Part shown: one piece after another, positions 24,831 through 33,518 of the stretch
Layout: the number at the start of each line of letters is the position of its first letter
How positions within the stretch are numbered: position 1 is the first letter of the stretch
Assembly (NCBI GenBank): GCA_900547745.1
Contig: URHT01000007.1
Span: forward strand, 1-55,662
DNA: 55,662 bases
From: an uncultured Eubacteriales bacterium
GTDB taxonomy: Bacteria > Bacillota > Clostridia > Oscillospirales > Oscillospiraceae
Direction of reading: 5' to 3'
Translations under genes and position numbers: made by a program
Notes under the pieces: model-generated
The model's database searches: none
Seen by the model: only the letters and a program-made list of their open reading frames with translations
What the model was told of the DNA's origin: nothing

Positions 24831-25593
24831 ACTTGTTCTTCTCGTAAAGCACGGCCAGACCGTACAGCAGCAGATCCTCGTTGAGCAGGATCTCGTGGGT
24901 ACAGATGGGGACGATACAGCGGGCCAGCCCGCCGGTGGCCACCACGGTGGCCTGCTGCCCCAGCTCGGACTCCATGCGGTCGATCATGCCGTCCAGCAGC
25001 AGGGCCGTGCCCAGAATACTGCCGCTTTTCATGCAGTCCACCGTGTTGGTGCCGATGGCTCTGGGGGGGGCGTCCAGCGAGATGCTGGGCAGCAGCGACG
25101 TGTGGGATGCCAGCGCGGACAGGGAGAGCTGGACGCCGGGGATGATGGCACCGCCCCGGAACGCGCCGTCCGCGTCCACCACCGTGACGGTGGTGGCGGT
25201 GCCCATGTCGACGAGGATCAGCGGCGGCTGGTAGATATCCAGCGCGCCCACCGCCGCCACCAGCAGGTCGCTGCCCAGTGTGGCGGGATCGTCCAGACGC
25301 ACCGTCAGATCGGAGCGGATGTCCGGCCCCACCACCATGGGCTCGATGCCGGAGAGCATCTTCACCGCCTCCGACAGGGAGCGGGTCACCTGCGGCACAA
25401 CGGAGGAGATGATGGCGCCGTCAAAGGCGTCGGGCGCGATGTGGGCGAACTCCAGCAGGCGGCTGATGGTCACGGCGTATTCCGCGCCGGTGGTGAGCCG
25501 GTTGGTGGCCATGCGGCAGAGGTACCGGATGTCCCGGCCCTCCATGCAGCCCATGACGATGTGGGTGTTCCCGATGTCCAGCGCAAGGATCAT
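24829..25593 (-). CDS. coaX: Type III pantothenate kinase
   Basis: 254 residues, CoaX family, ATP-dependent phosphorylation of pantothenate, first step of CoA synthesis. Seen: LALDIGNTHIVMG (phosphate-binding loop), DMGTATTVTVVDADGAFRGGAIIPG (the catalytic DxGTA and GGxIxPG motifs) and the ATGGLA motif near the end. Thirteen bases downstream of an ECF S-component gene, so uptake and activation of pantothenate are probably coupled. Confidence 0.95.
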   Translation of the reverse strand: MILALDIGNTHIVMGCMEGRDIRYLCRMATNRLTTGAEYAVTISRLLEFAHIAPDAFDGAIISSVVPQVTRSLSEAVKMLSGIEPMVVGPDIRSDLTVRLDDPATLGSDLLVAAVGALDIYQPPLILVDMGTATTVTVVDADGAFRGGAIIPGVQLSLSALASHTSLLPSISLDAPPRAIGTNTVDCMKSGSILGTALLLDGMIDRMESELGQQATVVATGGLARCIVPICTHEILLNEDLLLYGLAVLYEKNK

Positions 25594-25606
25594 GACGTTA
25601 TCCCCC

Positions 25607-26275
25607 TTACTTTCCGTTCTGCACCGCCGTCCTGCGGGCGGCCAGCTTGCCGCGGCTGAACACCACGGCCTTGGCGATGACGGCGCCGGTGAAGAAGCAG
25701 ACGATGGCTTCGATCAGGCCGTTGACGCCCACAAAGGCGATGACGAACAGGAACGGGTTGGCGCTGCCGAGGGCCTGCACGATGTTCTGGATGAACTCCG
25801 TGTGGTAGAAGCACAGGCACAGGGTGGTCATGAAGAACACGGTGTTGCACAGCGCGCCGCACAGGCCGGCGGCGCCGAAAGACCACAGGCGGCTCTTATC
25901 CACCTTGCTGAGGGCCTTGAATGCCAGACCGCAGAGCCAGCCCGCCAGAATACGGGTGGGGACGCAGACCAGAAACGTGTAGATGGGGTTGATACCCAGC
26001 AGCACCACGCCGAAAGAGCTTTTGCCGAAGCACTCCCAGAAGCTGATGAGGCCGAACACACCGCCCAGCAGCGCACCGGCGGCAGGGCCCATAACGATGG
26101 CGCCCACGATGACCGGCACCAGCATGATGGTGATCTCCAGACCGGCGGTCTTGATCATGCCAAGACCTGTCAGCTCCAGAAGCAGCATGATGGCGATGAG
26201 CACCGACAGCTGCACCATGTCCTGCACGGACAGTTTCGTGCGAGGGGACTCGCACTTCATGATCTCGTTATTCAT
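25607..26275 (-). CDS. ECF transporter S component, probably for pantothenate
   Basis: 222 residues with about six membrane helices and a short charged N-terminus, the form of ECF substrate-binding subunits. It would bind its vitamin and share the EcfA/A'/T energising module encoded elsewhere. The tie to pantothenate (PanT-like) rests on its operon position directly before coaX. The in-frame ATG at 26275 has a GGAGGTAAAAT-type ribosome site. Confidence 0.72.
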   Translation of the reverse strand: MNNEIMKCESPRTKLSVQDMVQLSVLIAIMLLLELTGLGMIKTAGLEITIMLVPVIVGAIVMGPAAGALLGGVFGLISFWECFGKSSFGVVLLGINPIYTFLVCVPTRILAGWLCGLAFKALSKVDKSRLWSFGAAGLCGALCNTVFFMTTLCLCFYHTEFIQNIVQALGSANPFLFVIAFVGVNGLIEAIVCFFTGAVIAKAVVFSRGKLAARRTAVQNGK

Positions 26276-26331
26276 ATTTTACCTCCTGCTGCCGCCTCCG
26301 TCCAGCAGAGTGCGGCGCGTGGTATTATGAT

Positions 26332-26360
26332 ACTATATTTTTTCGCATTTGCAAGTGCAA
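26332..26360 (-). promoter_or_regulatory. Promoter of the panT-like/coaX operon
   Basis: Minus strand TTGCAC (26360-26355), 17 bp, TATAGT (26337-26332). Confidence 0.65.
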
Positions 26361-26421
26361 AATAGTAACAATTTTCCGCGCAGCACAGGCGGCGCTTCCT
26401 GATAGGGCGGCCGGGATGCGG

Positions 26422-26454
26422 GAACGCCCCGCACTGTGCCAGTGCGGGGCGTTC
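26422..26454. terminator. GC-rich hairpin after the FnIII gene
   Basis: A 14-bp perfect stem (26422-26435 with 26441-26454) directly follows the FnIII gene on the minus strand. No T tail is present, so termination is likely but not certain. Confidence 0.5.
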
Positions 26455-26474
26455 GTCAGGCTTATTCAGGGCTG

Positions 26475-28235
26475 TTACTCCACCGTTACCGCGGCGGGAA
26501 GCGCGTAGATGGACATCGTCTCCAAAACATTCTTTGTGTTGTAGCCGCGGACGGAGTAGTTGGTCAGCTTGCCCGGTGTGATATACTCGGCGGGGATGGT
26601 GATGGTGGTGCCGGCCGTCTTGAGGCTGCCGCCGATCCACTCGAATCCGCCGTTGTTCCACATGTAGACGCGGTAGTAGCTGACGCTGCCGGCGACCAGC
26701 GGCGCATCCCATGTCAGCGTCACCGTGCCGTCATCATTGGCAACGGCCTCCAGACCGGTGGGCCGCTGGCACTTGGACACGCGGGATACGGCGTCGCTCT
26801 TGTCGGACTCCACGCCGTCGATATTGGCGGTGATCTTGTACCAGTAGGTGCTGCCGGCTCTGCCGCTGGCACCGTCGGTATAGGTGGTGGCGGTCACATC
26901 CGCGCCCTTGAGCACATACCTGCCGTTCTGCGAATCCGCACGGTAGACATTATAGCTGTCGGCGCCGTCCAGCGCATCCCAGTGCAGGCGCACACGGCCG
27001 GTGGTCAGGTTGTTGTCCGCCGTAAGGCCCACAGGCCCAGGGATGTTCGACGCGGTGGCCACGGTGGCTACCGCAGAATAGGCGGACATGGAATCCACCA
27101 CGCTCTTGTTATTATAACCGCGAACGGAGTAGTTTGTGGCCTTGCCGGCGGTGATGTACTGCGCGGGGACGGTAACGGTGGTGCCGGCGGTTTTCAGTCC
27201 GCCGCCGATCCACTCGAAAGCGCCGTCATTCCACATGTAGACGCGGTAGCCGCTGACACTGCCGGCGATGGCGGGCTTGTCCCACGTCAGCGTCACGGAG
27301 CCGTCGTCATTGGCGGCGGCCTTCAGGCCGGTGGGCCGCTGGCACTTGGACACGCGGGACACGGCGCCGCTCTTGTTGGAAAGCTCCGCGCCGTTGACAT
27401 CCACGGCGCTGACCTTATACCAATAGGTGTTGCCGGCCTTGCCGCTGGTGCCGTCCGTGAACACCGTGTCGGACACCTTGGTACCCTTGGCCAGCAGGTT
27501 ATAGGTACCCTTTTCACTGTCAGCACGGTAGACGTTATAGTAGCTGGCACCGCTGACGAAATCCCAGGACAGCTTGATACGGCCCGTGGTAGAGTTGTTG
27601 CTGGGGGTGTTCATGACCGGTGCGGACAGCTCGCTGACGCCGCACACCGAGCATGTGCCGCTGTAATTAAAGGTGTGGTGGAGCGGCGTCTCCTCCGTCT
27701 TGGTGGTGTAGCAGTCGTAGCAGAAGTACTCCTTCACGCCGTTCTGCGTACAGGTCGCCTTGGCGGTCTCGTCGCCGGTACTCCAGCGGTGGCTGCAGCT
27801 CTTGGGGCTGGGCTTTGCGCTCAGCGATTTCACGGTGATGGAATAGGTGCGCTGTGTCGGCGCTTCGTTCCATCTGTACATGGAATAGAACTCGTAGGAC
27901 AGCACGATCTTGTAGGTGCCGGGGGTCTTATTGGAGGTATCCCATGTGACCGAATAATACTTGACCGTGGTGTAGCTGTTGGATATGTTAAAGTCAGCCG
28001 TTCCGTCCACCTAGCCGCTGGGGTTCAGGATCTTTACATGGAGCTTTTCATTTTTATACGCCGGGAAATATGTAAAGTGGAAAATCTCCTTATGGCTGGT
28101 GGAGGAGGTGTAGTACGTCTTTTTCCAGTCGTCAATGTCCAGAAACGCGGACGGGTAGGACGCGGCGGCGGCAGTCTGTACCAGAGACAGCACAGCGACC
28201 AGCGCCAGAACCAGTGTGAGCAGTCGTTTTTTCAT
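26475..28235 (-). pseudogene. Secreted fibronectin type III protein interrupted by an in-frame amber codon
   Basis: One continuous frame of 586 codons is broken only by a TAG at 28013-28011 (codon 75). Residues 1-25 are a clear signal peptide (basic start, hydrophobic core, AAAAS). After the stop come a small beta domain, a Cys-rich zinc-ribbon-like part (CSHRW, CYDCY, CSVCG) and four fibronectin type III modules in two near-identical blocks of about 190 residues. A CAG-to-TAG change would explain the stop; everything after it is intact, so the event is recent, a sequencing error, or read through. Surface adhesion or binding is the probable original role. Confidence 0.75.
26476..27612 (-). 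repeat. Two long direct repeats (about 570 bp) encoding FnIII pairs
   Basis: The blocks at about 27046-27612 and 26476-27045 encode proteins similar along their full length; for example SKCQRPTGL and GTTVTVPAQYIT recur as SKCQRPTGL and GTTITIPAEYIT. The phase is about 573 bp. Recombination between them could change module number. Confidence 0.8.
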
Positions 28236-28411
28236 TTCACATTCCCCTTTTTGTCAATTGCTGACTTTTTTGATACAACGCCGGCATTTTGCACAAATGC
28301 CGCCTGACCATCCATACGATATCACGTATTTTACAAAAAGCAAGCCCATTTTTTACAAAATCTGGCACTTTCGCATACATTGCCGCATGATAGTCCGCGC
28401 CCCCCTTTTTC

Positions 28412-28440
28412 TTGACAGAGAGGGCGGGGCGCGGTATGAT
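28412..28440 (+). promoter_or_regulatory. galE promoter
   Basis: TTGACA (28412-28417), 17 bp, TATGAT (28435-28440). The AT-rich stretch 28236-28411 also contains the unassigned promoter of the divergent FnIII gene and nothing else recognisable. Confidence 0.8.
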
Positions 28441-28468
28441 GAAAAAGCGATGAAAAGGGGGAATTTTT

Positions 28469-29473
28469 ATGACAATCCTGTTGACCGGCGGCGCCGGTTT
28501 TATCGGCTCACACACGGCGGTGGCCTGTCTGGAGGCGGGCTATGACGTGGTGATCGCGGATAATTTCTACAACAGCAGCCCGGAAACGCCGCGCCGGGTG
28601 GAGGCGATCACCGGCAGACACGTCACGGTGTGCGAGGCGGACATCGCGGACAAGGCGGCGCTGCGCCGTGTGTTCGACGCGCAGCCCATCGACGCCGTCA
28701 TCCACTTCGCGGGCTACAAGGCGGTGGGCGAATCCGTGGCCAAGCCGGTGATGTACTACCGCAACAATCTGGACACCACGCTGACGCTGCTGGAGGTCAT
28801 GGCGGAGCACGGCTGCCGCCGCATCGTGTTCAGCTCCTCGGCCACGGTGTACGGCGGGAACAACCCCGTGCCGCTGACGGAGGACATGCCGGTGGGCGGC
28901 TGCACCAATCCCTACGGCTGGACGAAATACTTTATCGAGGAGATCCTGCGCTCGGCGGCCGCGGCGGACGAGACGCTGTCCGTGGTGCTGCTGCGGTACT
29001 TCAACCCCATCGGCGCCCACGAGAGCGGTCTGATCGGCGAGCGGCCCAACGGCGTACCCAACAACCTGATGCCCTACATCACGCAGGTGGCGGCGGGCAT
29101 CCGGGAGAAGCTCAGCGTCTTCGGCGACGACTACCCCACCGTGGACGGCACCGGCGTCCGGGACTACATCCATGTGATGGATCTGGCCCGGGGCCATGTG
29201 GCGGCGCTGGACTACGCCGCCGCCCACACCGGCACGGAGGTGTTCAATCTGGGCACCGGGCGGGGCACCAGCGTGCTGGAGCTGGTACAGGCCTTCCAGC
29301 GCGCCAACGGCGTGACCATCCCCTACGAGATCGCACCACGCCGCCCCGGCGACGTGGCGGCGTGCTACGCCGGGACGGAGAAGGCCGCCCGGCTGCTGCA
29401 CTGGCGGGCGGAGAAATCCGTGGAGGATATGTGCCGCGACGCATGGCGCTGGCAGCGGCATATTGCGGAATAA
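28469..29473 (+). CDS. galE: UDP-glucose 4-epimerase
   Basis: 334 residues, short-chain dehydrogenase fold. NAD+ site LLTGGAGFIGSH at the N-terminus, HFAGYKAVGES, the SSSATVYG strand, and the catalytic Tyr149-x3-Lys153 (YGWTK). Interconverts UDP-glucose and UDP-galactose for sugar use and envelope polymers. AAAAGGGGGAA precedes the ATG. Monocistronic. Confidence 0.95.
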   Translation: MTILLTGGAGFIGSHTAVACLEAGYDVVIADNFYNSSPETPRRVEAITGRHVTVCEADIADKAALRRVFDAQPIDAVIHFAGYKAVGESVAKPVMYYRNNLDTTLTLLEVMAEHGCRRIVFSSSATVYGGNNPVPLTEDMPVGGCTNPYGWTKYFIEEILRSAAAADETLSVVLLRYFNPIGAHESGLIGERPNGVPNNLMPYITQVAAGIREKLSVFGDDYPTVDGTGVRDYIHVMDLARGHVAALDYAAAHTGTEVFNLGTGRGTSVLELVQAFQRANGVTIPYEIAPRRPGDVAACYAGTEKAARLLHWRAEKSVEDMCRDAWRWQRHIAE

Positions 29474-29483
29474 GCGACGCATA

Positions 29484-29519
29484 AAAGGCGTGCCGCCCCT
29501 CGGGCGGCACGCCTTTTTC
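29484..29519. terminator. galE terminator
   Basis: AAAAGGCGTGCCGCCC, CTC loop, exact complement and T5. It can also work in the opposite direction. Confidence 0.92.
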
Positions 29520-29532
29520 GTATATGCGGCGG

Positions 29533-29945
29533 TCAGAGCAGGGACTCCCAGCGTACCTGCCCCCAGCCGGTGGTATCGAAATTGTCCCGCACGGCGCCGC
29601 ACATGAGCCGCAGCTTCCGCCGGATGACGGGGGACTCGATCAGCAGCTGCGCCGCGTCCTCATGCACCATGAAATACTCCATGATGCGGGCGCGATCCTC
29701 CCGTGCGTCCACGCAGGCGTAGGCGTCCACGAAGCAGACGTCCGCCGGGTCGCAGCTGTACAGCGTCCACTGGCGAAGATCATTGCTGAGAGCGGTGTAG
29801 CCCATGCGCTCGGTGTCAAAGGACAGCAGGCACAGGCCGTCCCCGCCGGTGAACGACGCCTGATAGCGCTCCTGCCGCAGCATCTCGAGCTGTCCTGTGG
29901 CCGGGTCAAGGAGGGCGGTGCCGTAGTCGCTGGCGTAGGGCGACA
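29533..29945 (-). pseudogene. 3' remnant of an unrecognised gene, cut by foreign DNA
   Basis: The reading frame from about residue SPYASDYG to the stop is GC-rich and gene-like, with coherent codon use for roughly 135 residues (LCLLSFDTERMGYTALSN, CDPADVCFVDAYACVD). Upstream of about 29945 the same frame runs into low-GC DNA that is clearly the reverse strand of an integrase, so the original N-terminus is gone. I do not recognise the protein; the surviving part has no motif I can name. Confidence 0.6.
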
Positions 29946-29953
29946 CCTGCGAA

Positions 29954-30493
29954 ATGGCAATGCTTCTCGGCCTACACAGCTTGCGAATGTCAGAAATCAG
30001 GGCATTGCGTTTCCCAGACAATTTTGACATGAAAAAAGGCAGCATCTTTGTATCCGGCGCAGTCGTTCGGGACGAACACAACAAAGAGGTGTTCAAGCAA
30101 CGCAATAAAACGCGGCAGTCCGCACGCACTGTCCCCATCATGATACCCCGGCTTAGAGAACTGCTTGAGGCGCAGTCAAAAGACGGCTACATCGTAACGC
30201 AAGCCAACAGCACCATCAACCGGCACATACGCACTATTGCAGAGCAGCAGGGACTTCCAAATATCACGGAGCATTGTCTGCGGCATTCGTTCGCATCTCT
30301 TGGCTACCACCTGCGCCTGTCGGAGATCGAGGTCATGAGTATGGGCGGCTGGTCTGACAGTTCCACCGTACACGACATTTACCTTCACCTCGCCCAAAGG
30401 GACAGACTGAAAGCAGAAAACAAGATGGCAAAATTCTATCGGACAGCCGAAAAGCTACCGCCACCACAAGCAAAGACAGAAGACAAACGTTGA
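29954..30493 (+). pseudogene. C-terminal half of a tyrosine recombinase/integrase
   Basis: About 179 residues of the catalytic domain. The first catalytic Arg is in SLRMSEIRAL (residue 11), box II is HCLRHSFASLG (H-x-x-R) and the nucleophile is in VHDIYLHL. The arm- and core-binding N-terminal half is missing, and the frame begins right at the junction with the truncated gene on the other strand. Base composition is clearly lower in GC than the flanks. Probably a remnant of an integrated element; without the DNA-binding half it should be inactive. Confidence 0.85.
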
Positions 30494-30628
30494 CACCCCA
30501 TATTGAAATCCGTGTCGAAATTCGTGTCGAAAAATATCAACAATTTACGTTGTAAGAGCGAAAAATATGCTACAAGTCGAACATATTTTATGTTCAGCAG
30601 AAATCCGCAAACCATTGCAAATACAAGA

Positions 30629-30661
30629 AAAACCCGCAACCACAATGGTTACGGGTTTTCT
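30629..30661. terminator. Terminator between the integrase remnant and 5'-nucleotidase
   Basis: AAAACCCG and CGGGTTTTC enclose AACC/GGTT, with T-rich sequence on the right. It can serve both convergent genes. Confidence 0.75.
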
Positions 30662-30694
30662 TTCTCTTTGTCATAACTCAACACTATAGATTTT

Positions 30695-31612
30695 TTATTT
30701 CTGCGGATTATCTCCTTCCCGATATGGAACTACAGCAGAAGGAACAACTTCAGACGCAGGATCAGCATGAACATGCTGATCATCAAAAAAGATATGTGCA
30801 CCAAAAGCAGAAAGCACATCCCGCTTACTTACTCCCCCAAGGAAAAACGCCTCATCAATATGGACATTCCATTTTCGCAGGGTTTTGATTGCCCGTTCAT
30901 GTGCTGGGGCATTTCGTGAAGTAACCAGCGCAGTCCTAATGGGGGAATTGCCCTTATCCTGAAATAGCTCTTGAATATGCGCTATGGTCAAGAGAAAGTT
31001 TGCGAACGGTCCTTTTTGCAGAGGGATATCCGCCTTAGCCCTTTCGTTTTCCATAAAAGCCTGCATTCCCTCGTGCTGATATATTCGCTCCGATTCAGAT
31101 GCAAATAGGACCGCATCTCCATCAAATGCAATACGTATTTGGTCTATTTTTGCTCTCGGATCAAAATGTGAAGTCCCGGTCAGAATTTTTCCTGCTGCAA
31201 CATCACTATCTATTGCTTGCTTCACATCTGGCTCAAAAGCTGAAAGAAACAAATCTGTTTTAAATGCCCTCAAATAAGGAGCAATCTCAGATCCACCAGT
31301 AAGTGCCGCCCGTGTAATATCAAGTTCGTAATCTTGGATGGAATTAAAAATACGCAAACTTGTGTTTGGGCTGTTGCGAGACATAACGATAACTTCAACT
31401 AATCGTTTTTCCTGTAATTTGTTGAGCTGCAGAAATGCTTTTACAAGCTGAAATGCAGAACCCTTTTGGAGAATATCGCTTTCGTGTTTAACTTGGTATT
31501 CTTCGTACGCTGCCAACCCCTCGTTCTCATAAATTCTATTTTCTTCCTCAAGATTAAAAAGTGCTCTCGAACTAATACCAATTACCAATGGCTCTGTCAA
31601 ATCATACGGCAT
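30695..31612 (-). CDS. Cytosolic 5'-nucleotidase (NT5C1-like family)
   Basis: 305 residues. IRIAFDGDAVLFASESERIY is the family hallmark of the PF06189 5'-nucleotidases, HAD-like phosphatases that dephosphorylate nucleoside monophosphates. Other signatures are VIGISSRALFNLEEE at the N-terminus and LVTSRNAP. The gene's composition is low in GC and matches the surrounding accessory patch, unlike the resident genes. A G-rich ribosome site (GGGAGGGGAGA) precedes the ATG. Its reason to sit on mobile DNA is unclear; nucleotide salvage or a role in conflict with phage are both guesses. Confidence 0.82.
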   Translation of the reverse strand: MPYDLTEPLVIGISSRALFNLEEENRIYENEGLAAYEEYQVKHESDILQKGSAFQLVKAFLQLNKLQEKRLVEVIVMSRNSPNTSLRIFNSIQDYELDITRAALTGGSEIAPYLRAFKTDLFLSAFEPDVKQAIDSDVAAGKILTGTSHFDPRAKIDQIRIAFDGDAVLFASESERIYQHEGMQAFMENERAKADIPLQKGPFANFLLTIAHIQELFQDKGNSPIRTALVTSRNAPAHERAIKTLRKWNVHIDEAFFLGGVSKRDVLSAFGAHIFFDDQHVHADPASEVVPSAVVPYREGDNPQK

Positions 31613-31724
31613 ATTCTCCCCTCCCTTTACGCAACAATCTCTCTATGCTTTCAATTGTATTTTATCATAGCATTTATCAAAAGGCAATCTGTGCTATAGT
31701 TATGTTTTGAAAATAGGTGGCTGG

Positions 31725-32961
31725 TGTAATTCGATGACAGGCTTTTCATGCTCCATGTAAGAAGTTACAATAATCTCATCATGATCAGGGAGATTAGACT
31801 ATGCCAAAAGAGTATCCCACCAAGTTCAAAACCGAAGTCATCCAACGCTACCGAAACGGTGAATCCATCCAATTGCTCAGTCAGGAATTGCACATTGCGC
31901 AAAGCACGATTTATCACTGGCGGAAAGAGTATTGCTCCATCAAAACAGCAAATCGCACCTATACACCAAAAGAATTTGATGAGCTTTCAAGGCGGCTGGT
32001 AAAATTAGAGCACGAAATGGAGATCATTAAACATTCTGGTTACATTGCAGATGTGCCTTTACAAAAAAGCCTGTCAGCTTTAGAAAGCATCTATCGCCAA
32101 CCAGATAACACTTACAGCGTCTATGAGCTCTGCGAAGCGCTGGAAGTTGCCAGAGGCACTTTTTACAACTATATCTTTCGCCGGGCGGACCACAGCAGGC
32201 GTGATCAGGAGCAGGCGCAGCTTATGCGGCTCGTGCAGCAGGCCTTTGATGACAGCGCTCAGCGATTTGGTGCTGAAAAGATCCGCATCACTCTGGCTGA
32301 GAGCGGTGTCCGGGTCAGCACCAAACGCATTGCGGCGATCATGCAGGAACTGGACCTGCACAGCATCCGCCCTGATGCCAAGAAGCAATACAAAAAGCAT
32401 CAGCAGTATAAAAAGCAAAACCTGTTGAATCAACAGTTCACCGCAGACCGCCCCAACCAAATCTGGGTCAGTGACATCACATATTTTAAAATCAACGACT
32501 ACTGGGTCTACTTTTGTGTCATCCTGGATCTTTTCTCCCGCAAGGTCGTCGGCTATCGGGTATCCCGCAACGCAAGCACGAACCTGGTCACCAGCACCTT
32601 CCGGTCCGCTTTTCGGGAACGCGGCGATCCCAGCGGTCTCACTTTTCACAGTGACCGCGGAAAACAGTACACCTCGGCCGCATTCACAGAACTCTTGCAG
32701 CACTGCAATGTAAAGCAGTCTTTTTCCGCTACGGCGCGGCCGCATGACAACGCAGTGGCTGAAGCATTTTTTGCTTCCTTCAAAAAAGAGGAGGCGTACC
32801 GCAGAGAGTACACCTCAGAACAAAGCTACCGCAAAAGCGTGGAGCAGTATATCCAATTTTACAATGAGCTTCGGCCTCATCGGACCTTGAAATACAAAAC
32901 ACCAACGGCATTCGAGGAAGCTTATTGGGCCGGTTTATGAAAAAGCTGTGTTCAAATAACG
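31725..32961 (+). mobile_element. IS3-family insertion sequence
   Basis: Imperfect terminal inverted repeats lie at 31726-31749 and 32937-32960 (18 of 24 positions match; both share the CTTTTCAT or CTTTTTCAT inner part). They flank a single transposase gene; the right repeat overlaps its stop codon. I could not see a convincing target-site duplication, so the outermost bases are uncertain by a few positions. Confidence 0.8.
31801..32940 (+). CDS. IS3-family transposase, single fused frame
   Basis: 379 residues. An N-terminal helix-turn-helix (SIQLLSQELHIAQSTIYHWRKEY) is followed by a leucine-zipper-like helix (FDELSRRLVKLEHEMEIIK), an HTH_21-like region, and an rve catalytic core with Asp225 (WVSDITY), Asp285 (FHSDRGKQY) and Glu321, exactly the DD(35)E spacing. 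Most IS3 elements make OrfAB by a -1 frameshift; here both parts are in one frame. All catalytic residues are present, so it may be active. Confidence 0.93.
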   Translation: MPKEYPTKFKTEVIQRYRNGESIQLLSQELHIAQSTIYHWRKEYCSIKTANRTYTPKEFDELSRRLVKLEHEMEIIKHSGYIADVPLQKSLSALESIYRQPDNTYSVYELCEALEVARGTFYNYIFRRADHSRRDQEQAQLMRLVQQAFDDSAQRFGAEKIRITLAESGVRVSTKRIAAIMQELDLHSIRPDAKKQYKKHQQYKKQNLLNQQFTADRPNQIWVSDITYFKINDYWVYFCVILDLFSRKVVGYRVSRNASTNLVTSTFRSAFRERGDPSGLTFHSDRGKQYTSAAFTELLQHCNVKQSFSATARPHDNAVAEAFFASFKKEEAYRREYTSEQSYRKSVEQYIQFYNELRPHRTLKYKTPTAFEEAYWAGL

Positions 32962-33066
32962 ACCTTACATAAAAATATTAGTTTCGAATTTTGAGAGTTT
33001 TGGAGCAAATAAAGGAACGCGGCAAAAAGAAAAAGCCCCGATCTCTCAAGGCTTTCAAGACGTGAA

Positions 33067-33107
33067 GAAACCCGCTTTTCGATAAAAATGTTCGAAAAGC
33101 GGGTTTC
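33067..33107 (-). terminator. Hairpin downstream of ssrA
   Basis: A 16-bp perfect stem (33067-33082 with 33092-33107) lies 8 bases past the tmRNA 3' end. Its T stretch is poor (TTTCTTC), but position and strength argue for terminator or 3'-end processing. Confidence 0.65.
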
Positions 33108-33114
33108 ATTCATA

Positions 33115-33461
33115 TGGTGGAGCTGAGGGGAGTCGAACCCCTGTCCGAAAGCACTTTGACAGGACTTTCTCCGGGCGCAGTCAGGTTTCAGCATTCCCTC
33201 CCCGCAAAGACACCGGACAGACTTTGCGGTTCAGTAGAGTCATGATGCGTGGGCGGGGCAACTCTTACCCGCCTCACGGACGCCACCTAAACGACGCCTT
33301 CCCCGGCCGGTGGCCGCTCCGGTTCAGACGGTCACTGCTTAAGCAGCGACGGCAACAGTGTTAGTGTTGTCAGTTAAGTTTAATTTGCCCGTTTTATGGC
33401 GGTCAGGCGCCGCCGCCCGCTTATCCAGCCTCCACACCCCCGTCGAAACCGGTACAGCCCC
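33115..33461 (-). ncRNA. ssrA: Transfer-messenger RNA (tmRNA)
   Basis: About 347 bases. The 5' end GGGGCTG pairs with CAGCTCC before ACCA at the 3' end (one G-U), giving the tRNA-like acceptor stem. The T arm (GGGGTTCGACTCCCC) and the hallmark 5' segment CTGTACCGGTTTCGACGGGG are present. The internal reading frame at 33389-33339 ends in GTC-GCT-GCT-TAA. tmRNA rescues ribosomes stalled on broken mRNAs and tags the peptide for proteolysis. Its partner smpB is 0.6 kb upstream on the same strand. No good promoter is visible directly before it, so it may be processed from the smpB transcript. Confidence 0.95.
33339..33389 (-). other. tmRNA proteolysis-tag reading frame
   Basis: Read from GGC at 33389, the frame gives GKLNLTDNTNTVAVAA then TAA. 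The hydrophobic VAA-type end is the protease signal. The 16-residue tag is longer than the usual 9-11 of many Firmicutes; the resume codon is inferred, not proven. Confidence 0.7.
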
Positions 33462-33469
33462 GTATGGGA

Positions 33470-33495
33470 CGGCGGGGAGGGGATGCTCCCCGCCG
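33470..33495. terminator. Hairpin between the cyclophilin gene and ssrA
   Basis: CGGCGGGGA (33470-33478) pairs perfectly with TCCCCGCCG (33487-33495). No T tail is present, so it may be a processing element rather than a terminator. Confidence 0.5.
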
Positions 33496-33518
33496 GTGCA
33501 AACGCTGTGCAATGTTGT

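Noticed and set aside
26348..26361. TTTGC-N4-GCAAA before the panT-like gene as a further Crp/Fnr site
   Set aside because: It includes the -35 box TTGCAC, sits at about -30 rather than -41, and its outer bases differ from the two good sites. It is probably chance. A similar half-match at 3695-3708 is explained in the same way.
29960..30141. N-terminal extension of the minus-strand remnant gene across the integrase
   Set aside because: The frame is open only by chance there. Composition and the opposite-strand integrase motifs show that it is foreign DNA.
29930..33130. Duplicated ssrA 3' end as an att repeat of the island
   Set aside because: I compared the tmRNA 3' segment with the sequence around 29.94 kb and found no shared stretch. 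The other att end may have been deleted.
32952..33194. An 80-codon minus-strand frame crossing the ssrA 3' end
   Set aside because: It overlaps the tmRNA and its downstream hairpin, has no ribosome site and resembles no family.
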